In this document: one piece after another, positions 24,396-32,522 of the stretch
Layout: every line of letters starts with the position of its first letter
Numbering within the stretch: the first letter of the stretch is position 1
Source: PALSA-693 sp963702305
Lineage (GTDB): Bacteria > Actinomycetota > Acidimicrobiia > Acidimicrobiales > Palsa-688
Assembly: GCA_963702305.1 (NCBI GenBank)
Contig: CAVPBX010000014.1
Location: 62,001-126,000 of the forward strand
Length of the DNA: 64,000 bases
Direction: 5' to 3'
The notes under the pieces: generated by a model
The model's database searches: none
What the model was told of the DNA's origin: nothing
The model's input: only the letters and a program-made list of their open reading frames with translations
Translations under genes and position numbers: made by a program

Positions 24396-25649
24396 ATGAC
24401 CACAGCTGAGGGCCTGCGCTACATCGACTCGGATGGCCACATTCTCGAACACCCGACGGCGATGCCCGATTATGCGCCCGCGAAGTACCGGGACCGCATT
24501 TGGCACGTCGAGACCGACCAGGCGGGGGAGGAGTGGCTGGTCTACAACGGGAATCGAACGCCCGCGAACGGGCTGTCTGCCGCGGGGGTAGCGGGGGCGA
24601 GCGACGAGGATCGGGCCCGGGCCTTCCGGGGTGAGATGCGCTACACGGAGACCCGGCCGGCGGCGTGGAACGCCAAGGCCCGGCTCCAGGATATGGACCA
24701 GGATCACATCGACCTGGCCGTGCTGTACCCGACGATGCTCCTCGCCCTGCAGAGCGAGCGGGATATCGACTTCGCCGAAGCGCAGGCCCGGGCCTACAAC
24801 GATTGGTGCTCGGACCACGTGCAGGAGGGCGAGGGCCGCTTGTTCGGCGCCGGCGCGGTGCCGCCGATGCACCATCCGGGCGACGTGGCTCGCGTCGCGG
24901 CGGAGATCCGACGAGTCGCGGACCTCCCGGGCATGGTCTCGATCTTTATGAGGCCCAATCCCGCGGTCGACTGGCGACCCTTCAACGACCCGGTCTACGA
25001 CCCGATTTGGCAGGCCGCGTCGGACACCGGACTGCCGATCGCCCTGCATCCCTTCCTGGCCCCCGATCTTCCCGGGGCATGCAAGGGCCTGCGCCTGGGC
25101 CGGCCCCGCCGGGCCGACGGGAGCTACGTCGACGATTTCGACCCCGATCGCACGATCACCACGGCCGAGCAGCTCGAGCACCCCGACCAGCGTCCGAGCA
25201 CCCTCTTTACCCAGGCCATCGCCAACCCCGTCGACGTGATGAGCTGCATCGCCTATCTGCTGGCCGGCGGGGTGTGCGATCGGTTCCCCGACGCCAAGTT
25301 CATCTTCCTCGAGGCGAACGGCGGCTGGCTGGTGCCGTGGCTCGAGCGTCTCGACCACCACTGTCGCAAGTTTCAGTGGGAAGTGAGCGACCTGTCGATG
25401 CTGCCTTCAGAGTTCATGAAGCGGCAGTGCTGGATCAGCTTCGACCCCGACGAGAGCATGCTGCGCACGACGGCCGAGTCGGCTCTGGTGGGCGCCGAGC
25501 GCATCATCTGGGCCTCCGACTACCCGCATCCCGACGCCAAGTTTCCGGGTGTCACCGAGGAGCTGGCCGAGGCCCTCGACGGGCTGACGTTCGAGCAGAA
25601 GCGTCAGGTCACCTCCGAGAGCGCGGTGGCGCTCTACGGCATCGGCTGA
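24396..25649 (+). CDS. Amidohydrolase-2 family TIM-barrel protein
   Basis: A 417-residue protein; ATG 24396 follows GGGGAGGG. It begins RYIDSDGHILEHP, the metal-site motif of PF04909-type amidohydrolases (D-x-D-x-H). Further marks are LYPTMLLAL, VSIFMRPNP, LPIALHPFL, FPDAKFIFLEANGGWLVPWLERLDHH (core FLEANGGW) and WASDYPHPDAKFPG near the C-terminus. Relatives are hydrolases or decarboxylases of aromatic and alicyclic acids with a zinc-type ion. It is paralogous to the gene at 50412, which sits among acyl-CoA genes. The reaction is unknown. Confidence 0.87.
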   Translation: MTTAEGLRYIDSDGHILEHPTAMPDYAPAKYRDRIWHVETDQAGEEWLVYNGNRTPANGLSAAGVAGASDEDRARAFRGEMRYTETRPAAWNAKARLQDMDQDHIDLAVLYPTMLLALQSERDIDFAEAQARAYNDWCSDHVQEGEGRLFGAGAVPPMHHPGDVARVAAEIRRVADLPGMVSIFMRPNPAVDWRPFNDPVYDPIWQAASDTGLPIALHPFLAPDLPGACKGLRLGRPRRADGSYVDDFDPDRTITTAEQLEHPDQRPSTLFTQAIANPVDVMSCIAYLLAGGVCDRFPDAKFIFLEANGGWLVPWLERLDHHCRKFQWEVSDLSMLPSEFMKRQCWISFDPDESMLRTTAESALVGAERIIWASDYPHPDAKFPGVTEELAEALDGLTFEQKRQVTSESAVALYGIG

Positions 25650-25665
25650 GGGACGGTCTCGAGGA

Positions 25666-26787
25666 TCAGGCGCCGCCGACACCGGGGGCACTGTCGGCTG
25701 GGCTGACTCCGGCCCATCTGTGCTCGACGTTGGCGATCTTCCAGTAGGTGATGGCGACCAGCCAGACGATGACGAACAGGGCGGCGATGGCGAAGCCGGC
25801 TTTGTTGATGTTGAAGTTGGCCATGAAGTCCCAGAAGCCGCCATGGATGTGCAGTTCGCTCGAGAGCAGACCGCAGATTTCGATGGTGCCGATGAGGAAC
25901 GCCACGGCGATGGACAGTCCGGTGATGACGAGGTTGTAGTACACCTTGCGGACCGGGCGGGCGAACGCCCAGCCGTAGGCGAAGTTCATGAAGCAGCCGT
26001 CGAGGGTGTCGAAGAGGGTCATGCCGCCGGCGAAGAGCAGCGGCAGGGAGAGGACCGCATACCATGGGAGTCCCTGGGTGGCGGCTGCGGCAGTGGCGGC
26101 GAGAAGCAGGACTTCGGTGGCGGTGTCGAAGCCGATGCCAAATACGGTTCCGACGAAGTACATGTGCCAGGTCTTGGTGATGGAGCGCATGAACCGCCCG
26201 AAGAACCGCCACATCATCCCTCGGGCTTGGAGCTGGCGTTCGAGTTCGTCCTCGTCGAAGTCGCCGCGGCGCATGCCGCGGAAGACCTTGAGGATGCCGG
26301 CCAGCACGATCAGGTTGAGCGCGGCGATCAGGTACAAGAAGGTGGCGGCCAGGGAGGTGCCGATTACCCCGCCGAGGGTCTCGAACCCGGAGTTGGGGTT
26401 GACGACGGCACCGAAGACCGCTTTGGCGGCGATGGCGAGGCCGGCGCCGACGACCATGATGATTGACGAGTGACCCAGGGCGAAGAAGAACCCGGTGCCC
26501 AACGGGCGTTGTCCGTCGGCCATCAGCTTGCGGGTGGTGTTGTCGATGGCCGAGATGTGATCGGCGTCGAAGGCGTGGCGGGCGCCGAGCGTCCAGGCCG
26601 TGAACGCCACCCCGAAACCTATTCCGAGTCCCTTGAAGTGGAAGTGGTGTGGGTTGATGGCCAGGGCGAAGATGGCCCAGCCGGCGACGTTGAGGCCGAC
26701 CACGACGGCGGCCATCCCGCCGAGTCGGGTTCGTTCCCCGCCGGTGAGAGCTTGCCTGTCGGTCAGCGCTGGTTGGGTGGCGGTCAT
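25666..26787 (-). CDS. NiCoT-family nickel/cobalt permease, probably cobalt-specific
   Basis: A 373-residue membrane protein with about eight membrane segments. The signature RHAFDADHISAIDN (His-x4-Asp-His, metal recognition) lies in segment two; FALGHSSIIM, GTVFGIGFDTATEV and FAGGMTLFDTLDG are the other NiCoT motifs. A long charged cytoplasmic loop (RGDFDEDELERQLQARG) lies in the middle, as usual. ATG 26787 follows AGGAGGAAG. A cobalamin riboswitch precedes the gene, which argues for cobalt uptake to feed vitamin B12 synthesis, switched off when B12 is plentiful. A divergent ArsR-type regulator starts 263 bp away. Confidence 0.95.
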   Translation of the reverse strand: MTATQPALTDRQALTGGERTRLGGMAAVVVGLNVAGWAIFALAINPHHFHFKGLGIGFGVAFTAWTLGARHAFDADHISAIDNTTRKLMADGQRPLGTGFFFALGHSSIIMVVGAGLAIAAKAVFGAVVNPNSGFETLGGVIGTSLAATFLYLIAALNLIVLAGILKVFRGMRRGDFDEDELERQLQARGMMWRFFGRFMRSITKTWHMYFVGTVFGIGFDTATEVLLLAATAAAATQGLPWYAVLSLPLLFAGGMTLFDTLDGCFMNFAYGWAFARPVRKVYYNLVITGLSIAVAFLIGTIEICGLLSSELHIHGGFWDFMANFNINKAGFAIAALFVIVWLVAITYWKIANVEHRWAGVSPADSAPGVGGA

Positions 26788-26884
26788 CCGATGGCTTCCT
26801 CCTGGTCGGGTGAGAAGCGGCATCGGCGACGGGTAAGGGCGCCGAACGAACCGCCCTTCTGCCGAGGGCTAAGTCACGTCGACG

Positions 26885-27010
26885 ATCAACCGAGGCGACC
26901 GGGCTCGTCCCTCGAAGGGGCATGACCGTTGCGGGACAGTGCCGGGCTCTCACCGGACTTCGCTGGGCTGAACGCCATCTCGGTTTTCACCGGGACAGTC
27001 AGAACCTAAG
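26885..27010 (-). promoter_or_regulatory. Cobalamin riboswitch
   Basis: Read on the minus strand, the leader of the permease gene contains AAGTCCGGTGAGAGCCCGG followed by CACTGTCCCGCAACGGT, the most conserved core of the cobalamin aptamer, and then AGCCCGGTCGCCTCGGTT, which fits the B12-box end. The start codon lies about 100 bases further on, leaving room for an expression platform. Known function: adenosylcobalamin or a related cobalamin binds and represses the gene. Edges are approximate. Confidence 0.9.
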
Positions 27011-27049
27011 CCACCCCACCTGCCACGTCAAGGCTGAACATACGATCAG

Positions 27050-27481
27050 ATGGCCAGCAGGTGTCAGACTGTGCCCGTGCATCTGGTTCCGCCCGATCAA
27101 GCCCACCGTCGGATCATCGACAGCGAACAGGTCTGCGCCGCCATCGAAGCTCTGGATGACCCTGGCGCGATCCGGGCGTGGACCCAGCGGTTCTCGCTGC
27201 TCGGCGACCCCACCCGGCTCCGACTACTCGTGGCCATCGAAGCCGCGGGTCCCATCAGCGTCTCCGACCTGGCCGTCGCTACGGGCATGACCGACGACCA
27301 CGTTTCGCAGACCCTTCGATTCCTCCGGGCCAGCCAGACCGTCGCTGCGGATCGCGACGGCAGAGTGGTCCGCTATCAGCTCGCCGACCCCATCATCGCC
27401 GAACTCGTCGTCATCGCCACCAGCAGAACGACGGCCGCCGAGAACAACCCATCGGGCGGTCACTCGAACCGCCCACGCTGA
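27050..27481 (+). CDS. ArsR-family winged-helix regulator
   Basis: A 143-residue protein with an ArsR-type core: RFSLLGDPTRLRLLVAIE, SVSDLAVATGMTDDHVSQTLRFL (recognition helix TDDHVSQTLRFL) and the wing ADRDGRVVRYQLAD. It is divergent from the cobalt/nickel permease, so a metal-responsive repressor is the obvious idea. However, the C-terminal helix has only one His (GGHSNRPR), and the His/Asp sets of NmtR or KmtR are not visible, so the sensor site is not identifiable. Start codon uncertain: ATG 27050 or GTG 27071, neither with a good ribosome site. Confidence 0.85.
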   Translation: MASRCQTVPVHLVPPDQAHRRIIDSEQVCAAIEALDDPGAIRAWTQRFSLLGDPTRLRLLVAIEAAGPISVSDLAVATGMTDDHVSQTLRFLRASQTVAADRDGRVVRYQLADPIIAELVVIATSRTTAAENNPSGGHSNRPR

Positions 27482-27644
27482 CCACCGAGTAGGCGATCGC
27501 GTTCACCCGCCAGGCGGCCGGCCGCGACCTAGACCCCTCCACCAACGGTGGACGGCGCTACCTTGGTCGACGCTTCGTTGACCCAAGTGTGTGGCGGGGC
27601 GCCGATGGTGATTGTCGGTGGGGACGCAACGGGTGCGAGGTGAG

Positions 27645-28697
27645 ATGGAAAATCTGGTCATCGGAGTTCCGGCCCGCGATGAGGCCGCGACGATCGTTCA
27701 GCTGGCGGATGCTCTCGAGCGCGGCTGCGCCTGGCTCGGTGAGGGCACGCGGTGCGAGTTGGTTCTGGCCTATCAGGCGGGCGTCGATGACACGCTCGAG
27801 CGGTGGCAATCGCGCCGGTTCCGGTTGCCGAACCGGGTACTGGGCGGCGCCGAGGGGGTCACCGGCAAGGGCCGCAACGTAAAGCTGCTGATCAGCTACG
27901 CGCAGCAGGCGGCTGCCCATCTTCTGCTGGTGGACGCGGACCTGGGTTCGTATCCTCCTTCGAACGTGGCGCGGTTTGCCCACTCCGAAAGGCTGGCGCA
28001 CGCCGGGGTGGTCCTACCGTTGTGGTGCCGCCCGAAGGGGCAGGGCAACTCCACAGACTTCCTGGCCTGCCCGTTGATCTTCGCCGGGTTCGGGGCTCGG
28101 GTTCGCCAGCCCCTGGCCGGCCAGATGCTTCTCAGCAGGCGGCTGCTGGCGTCGATCGACGTCGACCAGTTGCCCGATGATTACGGCATCGACGTCGCAC
28201 TTACGATGTCCGTCCTCGATCGGGGGCTGCCGGTCGATCAGGTCGTCGTGCCGTTCCCAGACCACGAGGGGGGCGGTAACAGCCACGTGATTATGCACGA
28301 CGTGGCCTGCGCCCTTCTCCGTCGTCTCGGGGGCGGGGATCCGGCTGTCCGGACGGACGTGGCCACGCCCGCGCGCTGGTGGGTGGGGTCGGACCCGGTT
28401 GCGCCATCGTCGAGAACGCTCCGTGGCCTCATCGAGCAGGTGGTCCCGTCGGAGGCGCTGAGTGAGTGGTCGGCGCTGTTCGACGCCCCTCCTGACGCGG
28501 TGCGAGACCTGTGGTGCGACCGCTTGGTCGACGCGGTGCGCCAGGCCCGTGCCGGCCGGCCGGTGGTGGAGGTGGCGACCGGGCTGGTCTATCCGTTTCT
28601 GGTCCACGCGGAGTACCGGCGGCGGGTCGAGGTGGACGTGGCCGGCGCCGAGGCGTACGTCGGCGAGCTCTGCGACCGCGTGGCTGCGGCGTTGTGA
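27645..28697 (+). CDS. GT-A fold glycosyltransferase (GT2/GpgS-like), first gene of a four-gene operon
   Basis: A 350-residue cytoplasmic protein; ATG 27645 follows GAGGTGAG. The start ENLVIGVPARDEAATI is the nucleotide-sugar strand of GT-A enzymes; the metal motif is LLLVDADLGS (D-A-D), and GKGRNVKLLISYA and the DDYGIDVALTMSVLDRG region (acceptor/catalytic Asp) resemble glucosyl-3-phosphoglycerate synthases of GT81. No membrane segments. The last codons overlap the next gene as GTGA. With two deacetylases and an acyltransferase downstream it may start assembly of an amino-sugar-containing small molecule or glycolipid. Donor and acceptor are not known. Confidence 0.82.
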   Translation: MENLVIGVPARDEAATIVQLADALERGCAWLGEGTRCELVLAYQAGVDDTLERWQSRRFRLPNRVLGGAEGVTGKGRNVKLLISYAQQAAAHLLLVDADLGSYPPSNVARFAHSERLAHAGVVLPLWCRPKGQGNSTDFLACPLIFAGFGARVRQPLAGQMLLSRRLLASIDVDQLPDDYGIDVALTMSVLDRGLPVDQVVVPFPDHEGGGNSHVIMHDVACALLRRLGGGDPAVRTDVATPARWWVGSDPVAPSSRTLRGLIEQVVPSEALSEWSALFDAPPDAVRDLWCDRLVDAVRQARAGRPVVEVATGLVYPFLVHAEYRRRVEVDVAGAEAYVGELCDRVAAAL

Positions 28698-29452
28698 CGG
28701 ACGCGACCACGGTGGTGGCCCCGCACCCCGACGACGAGGTTCTGGGATGCTCGGCTGCCCTCTTCGGCGCCTCGGCGACCGTGGTGCACGTCACCGACGG
28801 CGTCCCGCCTTGGACCGCGTCGAGCGAGCGGGAGGGCCTGCGGTCCGCCCGCCAGACCGAGAGCGCCCGGGCGTGGGCGTCGCTGTCGAGTCGCGTCGAT
28901 TGCGTGCGGCTCGGTTTCGAGGACCTGGGAGCATGGCGGCTCGTCGAGGAGGTCGCCGAATGTCTGGCCGGCGTTATCGGCTCGACGGCCACGGATCAGG
29001 TCTACCTCCCCGCCTTTCAGCGGGGCCATCCTGACCACGACGCCACCTATATCGCGGGGGCGCTGGCGCGCCAGCAGCTGGGTTGCCCGTCGGGCATCCA
29101 ATGGTGGGTCTACGGGCTGTACGGCCTGGACGCCGAGAGGCGCCTAAGGTTCGGGTGGCTGTCCCCGCAGACGTACGGGCCGGCTCAGGTGCGCGCCGAC
29201 CAGGCCCGGATCCTCGAGACGAAGGGGCACGCGTTGCGCCAGTTCACTACTCAGATCTGGCCCGGCTCGGTGCTCGACCGGTGGCTCCAGGATCCCATGC
29301 CGGAGCAGGTCGCGCCGTTGCCGGCCACCTGGGATAGCGTGCCGACCCTGCCGTGCTTCTACGACGAGGAACTGGGTTTCGCTCGTCACGGGGCGTCGGC
29401 GGCGGAGGTGGAAGGGGCCTTCAGCCGGGCGCTGGTCACCCGTGCGCGCTGA
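28694..29452 (+). CDS. PIG-L family deacetylase
   Basis: A 252-residue protein beginning at GTG 28694, overlapping the upstream stop. It has the zinc motif APHPDDEVLGCSAAL (His-Pro-Asp-Asp-Glu) and the later HPDHDAT, as in LmbE/PIG-L N-acetylglucosamine deacetylases. These enzymes remove N-acetyl groups from sugars linked to inositol, lipids or antibiotics. It differs from the second deacetylase in this operon (30397) by a shorter ligand region (FQRGHPDHD). Its 3' end overlaps the next gene by 11 bases. Likely target: the product of the preceding glycosyltransferase (inference). Confidence 0.88.
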   Translation: MTDATTVVAPHPDDEVLGCSAALFGASATVVHVTDGVPPWTASSEREGLRSARQTESARAWASLSSRVDCVRLGFEDLGAWRLVEEVAECLAGVIGSTATDQVYLPAFQRGHPDHDATYIAGALARQQLGCPSGIQWWVYGLYGLDAERRLRFGWLSPQTYGPAQVRADQARILETKGHALRQFTTQIWPGSVLDRWLQDPMPEQVAPLPATWDSVPTLPCFYDEELGFARHGASAAEVEGAFSRALVTRAR

Positions 29453-30392
29453 GGTCGTCCAACCCGGTGAGCTGGGGCCCGAAGAGCGACAGTTGTGGGA
29501 CCGTTACACCTTGGATTCGTCGCTCGGCAGTCCCTTCCTCTCCTGGGAGTTCGCCCAGGCCATCGCCACGGTGCGAGATGACTGTCGGGTCGCGGTGCTC
29601 GACGACGGCGGGGGAACGTGCGCGTTTCTCGCCTTCGAGCTGGGCCCGGACGGCGCAGGCCGGCCGGTGGGGGCGACGATCTGCGACGCCCAGGCCGTTA
29701 TCGGGCCGCCTGACTGGAGCTTCGACGCCCGCCGACTGGTCGCGGCCGCAGGTCTGACCTGCTGGGTCTTCGACCACCTGAACACCGAGCAGGCGCCTTT
29801 CGCCCCGTATCACCGTCAGCGCCATCGGTCTCCGTTCGTCGATCTGCGTGGCGGGCATGAGCAGTTCCTCCATCAGTTGCGAGCGCACTCCAAGGACCTC
29901 GTCGCCCAGGTCGGCCGTCGCCGCCGCAAGTTGGAACGCGAGGTGGGCCCGGTCGTGTTGGAGTGGCAAAGCAGCCAGCCCGACCTCGACATGCAGCACT
30001 TGCGCCGCTGGAAGTCAGAACAGTATGCGCGTGGCGGCGAGTGGGACCGATTTTCCCACCGTTGGATCGACGAGGCTCTGACGTCCTTGATGATTTCACG
30101 CCACCCCGGTTGCACTGGGGTCTTGACCACACTGCGGGCGGGTGATCGTCTGGTGGCGGTGCACCTGGGCCTGTTGGGGAAAGACCGGCTCTCATGGTGG
30201 TTCCCGGCATATGACCCGGACTTCGGCCGCTACTCACCGGGCCTGATTCTCCTGCTGGACCTGATCAACGAGGCATCCAGTCGCGGCGTTCCTCTGGTCG
30301 ATCTCGGCCGCGGCGAGCACGGCTACAAGCTTCGGGTCACATCGGAGTTCTACGAGGTGGCCGCGGGCGAGGTCCCCGCGGCCGGCGCATAG
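29442..30392 (+). CDS. GNAT-fold acyltransferase, FemAB/BioF2-like
   Basis: A 316-residue protein starting at GTG 29442 within the end of the preceding gene. The order is typical of double-GNAT (PF13480) proteins: SPFLSWEFAQAIA near the N-terminus, a central basic helix (AHSKDLVAQVGRRRRKLE), then LRRWKSEQYA and the acetyl-CoA-type C-terminal half with LRAGDRLVAVHLGLLGKDRLSWWFPAYD (core LVAVHLGLL, WWFPAYD) and VDLGRGEHGYKLR. Such proteins transfer acyl or aminoacyl groups to amino groups. In this operon it follows a deacetylase, so it could re-acylate the freed amine with another acyl group (inference). Confidence 0.82.
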   Translation: MRAEVVQPGELGPEERQLWDRYTLDSSLGSPFLSWEFAQAIATVRDDCRVAVLDDGGGTCAFLAFELGPDGAGRPVGATICDAQAVIGPPDWSFDARRLVAAAGLTCWVFDHLNTEQAPFAPYHRQRHRSPFVDLRGGHEQFLHQLRAHSKDLVAQVGRRRRKLEREVGPVVLEWQSSQPDLDMQHLRRWKSEQYARGGEWDRFSHRWIDEALTSLMISRHPGCTGVLTTLRAGDRLVAVHLGLLGKDRLSWWFPAYDPDFGRYSPGLILLLDLINEASSRGVPLVDLGRGEHGYKLRVTSEFYEVAAGEVPAAGA

Positions 30393-30396
30393 GTTG

Positions 30397-31218
30397 GTGC
30401 CCGTGGCCGCGAGGACTCTGATGGCGGTGCATGCTCATCCGGACGACGAGGTCATCTCCACGGGCGGGATTCTGGCGCGCTACGCCGACGAGGGAGTACG
30501 CACCGTGGTTGTGACCTGCACCGACGGGTCACAAGGATTCGGGCCCGGTGGGGTGCTGCCCGGCGAGCCCGGCCATGATCGAGACGCGGTCGCCGCGACG
30601 CGACGGGTAGAGCTGGAGCGGTCGTGCTCGGTTCTGGGGGTGGCTCATCTCGAGGTGCTCGGCTATCGAGACTCCGGCATGGCGGGCTGGGCAGCCAACC
30701 TGGAGCGCGACGCCTTTCAGAACGTTCCGGTCGATCAGGCTGCTGCCGCCCTGGCCGGATTGCTGGCCCGCTACGAGCCCCAAGTCCTCGTGACCTACGA
30801 CGACAACGGCGGCTACGGCCATCCGGACCACATTCAAACCCATCGGGTCGTCGTGGCCGCGCTGGAGCGCGCTGGCACGGTGTCGAAGTTGTACTTCACG
30901 GCCCGAACCGAAAGCCACGCCCGGCGCATGTTGGATTTGCGGCAGCGGCTGCAGGTCGACCAGCGACCTGGTAGGCCACCGCGAGCAACTCCCATGGGCG
31001 TTCCTGAGAGCGTCATCACGACGGTGGTAGATACACGCACGACCCTCGACCGCAAACGTGCAGCCCTGCATGCCCACGCCAGCCAACTCGCGGAGACCGT
31101 GTGGGTGAAGGTCACGGACGAGGACTTCGCCGACCTGTTCGGGCAGGAGTCATTCGTGCGGGCCATGGACCGGACCGGCGCTCCGCTCCCCGAGACAGAC
31201 CTATTCGACGGGCTGTGA
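30397..31218 (+). CDS. PIG-L family deacetylase, MshB/Mca-like
   Basis: A 273-residue protein with AVHAHPDDEVISTGGILARYADEG (zinc motif AHPDDE), TCTDGSQGFGPGG, the helix-strand GYRDSGM and the second zinc motif GYGHPDHIQTHR. The GYRDSGMAG and YDDNGGYGHPDH pattern is that of mycothiol-path enzymes MshB and Mca, which cut N-acetyl or amide bonds on glucosaminyl-inositol. No other mycothiol gene is in view. Start is uncertain (TTG 30394, GTG 30397 or GTG 30403). It is the last gene of the operon beginning at 27645 and ends 75 bp before a tRNA gene facing it. Confidence 0.9.
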   Translation: MPVAARTLMAVHAHPDDEVISTGGILARYADEGVRTVVVTCTDGSQGFGPGGVLPGEPGHDRDAVAATRRVELERSCSVLGVAHLEVLGYRDSGMAGWAANLERDAFQNVPVDQAAAALAGLLARYEPQVLVTYDDNGGYGHPDHIQTHRVVVAALERAGTVSKLYFTARTESHARRMLDLRQRLQVDQRPGRPPRATPMGVPESVITTVVDTRTTLDRKRAALHAHASQLAETVWVKVTDEDFADLFGQESFVRAMDRTGAPLPETDLFDGL

Positions 31219-31268
31219 CCTAGGGATTTCTCTCGGCGTCGTACCTTCCCGGACGCGTTTCCTAGGTC
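31217..31268. repeat. Inverted repeat GACCTAGG ... CCTAGGTC
   Basis: Perfect 8-bp arms at 31217-31224 and 31261-31268, extendable to 10 bp with one mismatch, separated by 36 bases. It overlaps the stop of the MshB-like gene and ends 24 bases before the tRNA-Lys 3' end. It may act as a loose bidirectional terminator between converging units; no T-run follows either arm. Confidence 0.35.
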
Positions 31269-31292
31269 CCTACCAGGTACTTTGCGGTGCAG

Positions 31293-31364
31293 TGCGCCCC
31301 CCGGGATTCGAACCCGGAACCTGCGGATTAAGAGTCCGTTGCTCTGCCGTTGAGCTAGAGGCGC
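31293..31364 (-). tRNA. tRNA-Lys(CTT)
   Basis: On the minus strand the 72-base gene folds as a full cloverleaf: acceptor GCGCCTC/GGGGCGC, D-arm GCTC/GAGC, anticodon loop CTCTTAA with anticodon CTT, T-arm CGGGTTCGAATCCCG, discriminator A. No CCA is encoded. Confidence 0.95.
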
Positions 31365-31417
31365 GTACGAACCCGCCACCCTACCCGGGCCAGGCGGCCC
31401 CGGGAGAGGCGGGATGG

Positions 31418-31492
31418 GGTGACCGAGGGGACTTGAACCCCCGACCTCCAGGGCCACAACCTGGCGCTCTAACCAACTGAGCTACGGCCACC
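31418..31492 (-). tRNA. tRNA-His(GTG)
   Basis: Minus-strand cloverleaf with acceptor GTGGCCG/CGGTCAC, anticodon arm CCAGG-TTGTGGC-CCTGG (anticodon GTG) and T-arm GGGGGTTCAAGTCCCC. The extra 5' G (31492) faces discriminator C (31418), the identity mark of tRNA-His. No CCA encoded. Confidence 0.95.
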
Positions 31493-31570
31493 ATGGGTCA
31501 GCCAGTTTGCCACAACCGGCATCCACGACATCGCGGGCATAAGCACCGTTCCCTCGGCGTTGGAGAAAAC

Positions 31571-32506
31571 GTGGCCAAGGGCAGGATGGACGCGTCCGAC
31601 CAGGACCCGGTGCGCCTCTACCTGGACGGTATCGGCCGGTACCCCCTGCTGAGCAAGGAGGACGAGGTCCGCTTGGCCCAGGCCATCGAGGCAGGTCGGT
31701 TGGCGACGGCCGAGCTGGCGGCAGGGACTCCGCTCTCCCCCCCACATGAGCGGGAGCTGCGGCGGGCGCAACGCCGCGGCGACGCGGCGTGCGTGGAGTT
31801 CATCAACGCCAACCTGCGCCTGGTGGTGTCCATCGCCAAGAAGTACCAATCCTCCGAGATGCCCATCCTGGACCTCATCCAAGAGGGCAACCTGGGGCTG
31901 ATGCACGCGGTGGACAAGTTCGACTGGCGGCGGGGCTTCAAGTTTTCCACCTACGCCACCTGGTGGATCCGCCAGGCCATCGGTCGCGGCATCGACAACA
32001 CCTCGCGCACCGTCCGCCTGCCCGTCCACGCTGGCGACCAGGTGCGCCGGCTGCTGCGTGCTCGGGCCCAGCTGGAAGGCCGATCCGGCCGCCTTCCCAC
32101 CTCGGCCGAGCTGGCGGACCACCTGCAGATCACGTCCTCCGAGGTCGACAACCTGCTCCGCTACGTGGTGGAACCGGTCAGCCTGGCCACTCCGATCGGC
32201 GCTGAAGGGGAGACCGAGCTGGCGGACGTGGTCTCCGATCCGGCGGCGCCCAGTCCCTTCGATCTGGTGGCCGACGGCATGCTGGCCCAGGAGGTGGAGC
32301 GGCTGCTGTCCTCGCTGAGCGAGCGGGAACGCCAGATCCTGCGCCTCCGCTACGGTCTCGACCGGGGCGAGCCCCGGACCCTCGAGGAGGTCGGCGCCGA
32401 GCTCAGCCTGACGAGGGAACGGATCCGCCAGATCGAGCGCAGCGCCCTGGCCAAACTCCGGCGACCGCTCGCCGATCTGGGCGCCCGGGACCTGCTGGCT
32501 TCCTGA
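31571..32506 (+). CDS. Sigma-70 family RNA polymerase sigma factor (group 2, HrdB/SigB-like)
   Basis: A 311-residue sigma factor lacking region 1.1. Region 1.2 is DPVRLYLDGIGRYPLLSKEDEV, region 2 holds NLRLVVSIAKKYQ, LDLIQEGNLGLMHAVDKFDWRRGFKFSTYATWWIRQAI (core GFKFSTYATWWIRQAI), region 3 LPTSAELADHL and region 4 LRYGLDRGEPRTLEEVGAELSLTRERIRQIE (core LTRERIRQIE). GTG 31571 follows GGAG at five bases; ATG 31586 is possible. It directs polymerase to -10/-35 promoters, probably as an alternative or stationary-phase factor. A paralogue is encoded at 59516. It is transcribed away from the two tRNA genes. Confidence 0.93.
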   Translation: MAKGRMDASDQDPVRLYLDGIGRYPLLSKEDEVRLAQAIEAGRLATAELAAGTPLSPPHERELRRAQRRGDAACVEFINANLRLVVSIAKKYQSSEMPILDLIQEGNLGLMHAVDKFDWRRGFKFSTYATWWIRQAIGRGIDNTSRTVRLPVHAGDQVRRLLRARAQLEGRSGRLPTSAELADHLQITSSEVDNLLRYVVEPVSLATPIGAEGETELADVVSDPAAPSPFDLVADGMLAQEVERLLSSLSERERQILRLRYGLDRGEPRTLEEVGAELSLTRERIRQIERSALAKLRRPLADLGARDLLAS

Positions 32507-32522
32507 CTGAGATCGCCGTCGC

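Noticed and set aside
27645..31218. A mycothiol biosynthesis operon
   Set aside because: Only an MshB/Mca-like deacetylase fits. The transferase is GT-A, not the GT4 MshA, and no MshC ligase or MshD-type acetyltransferase is visible.
31293..31492. tRNA-linked integrated element
   Set aside because: No integrase, no direct repeat of a tRNA 3' end and neighbours look like core genes.
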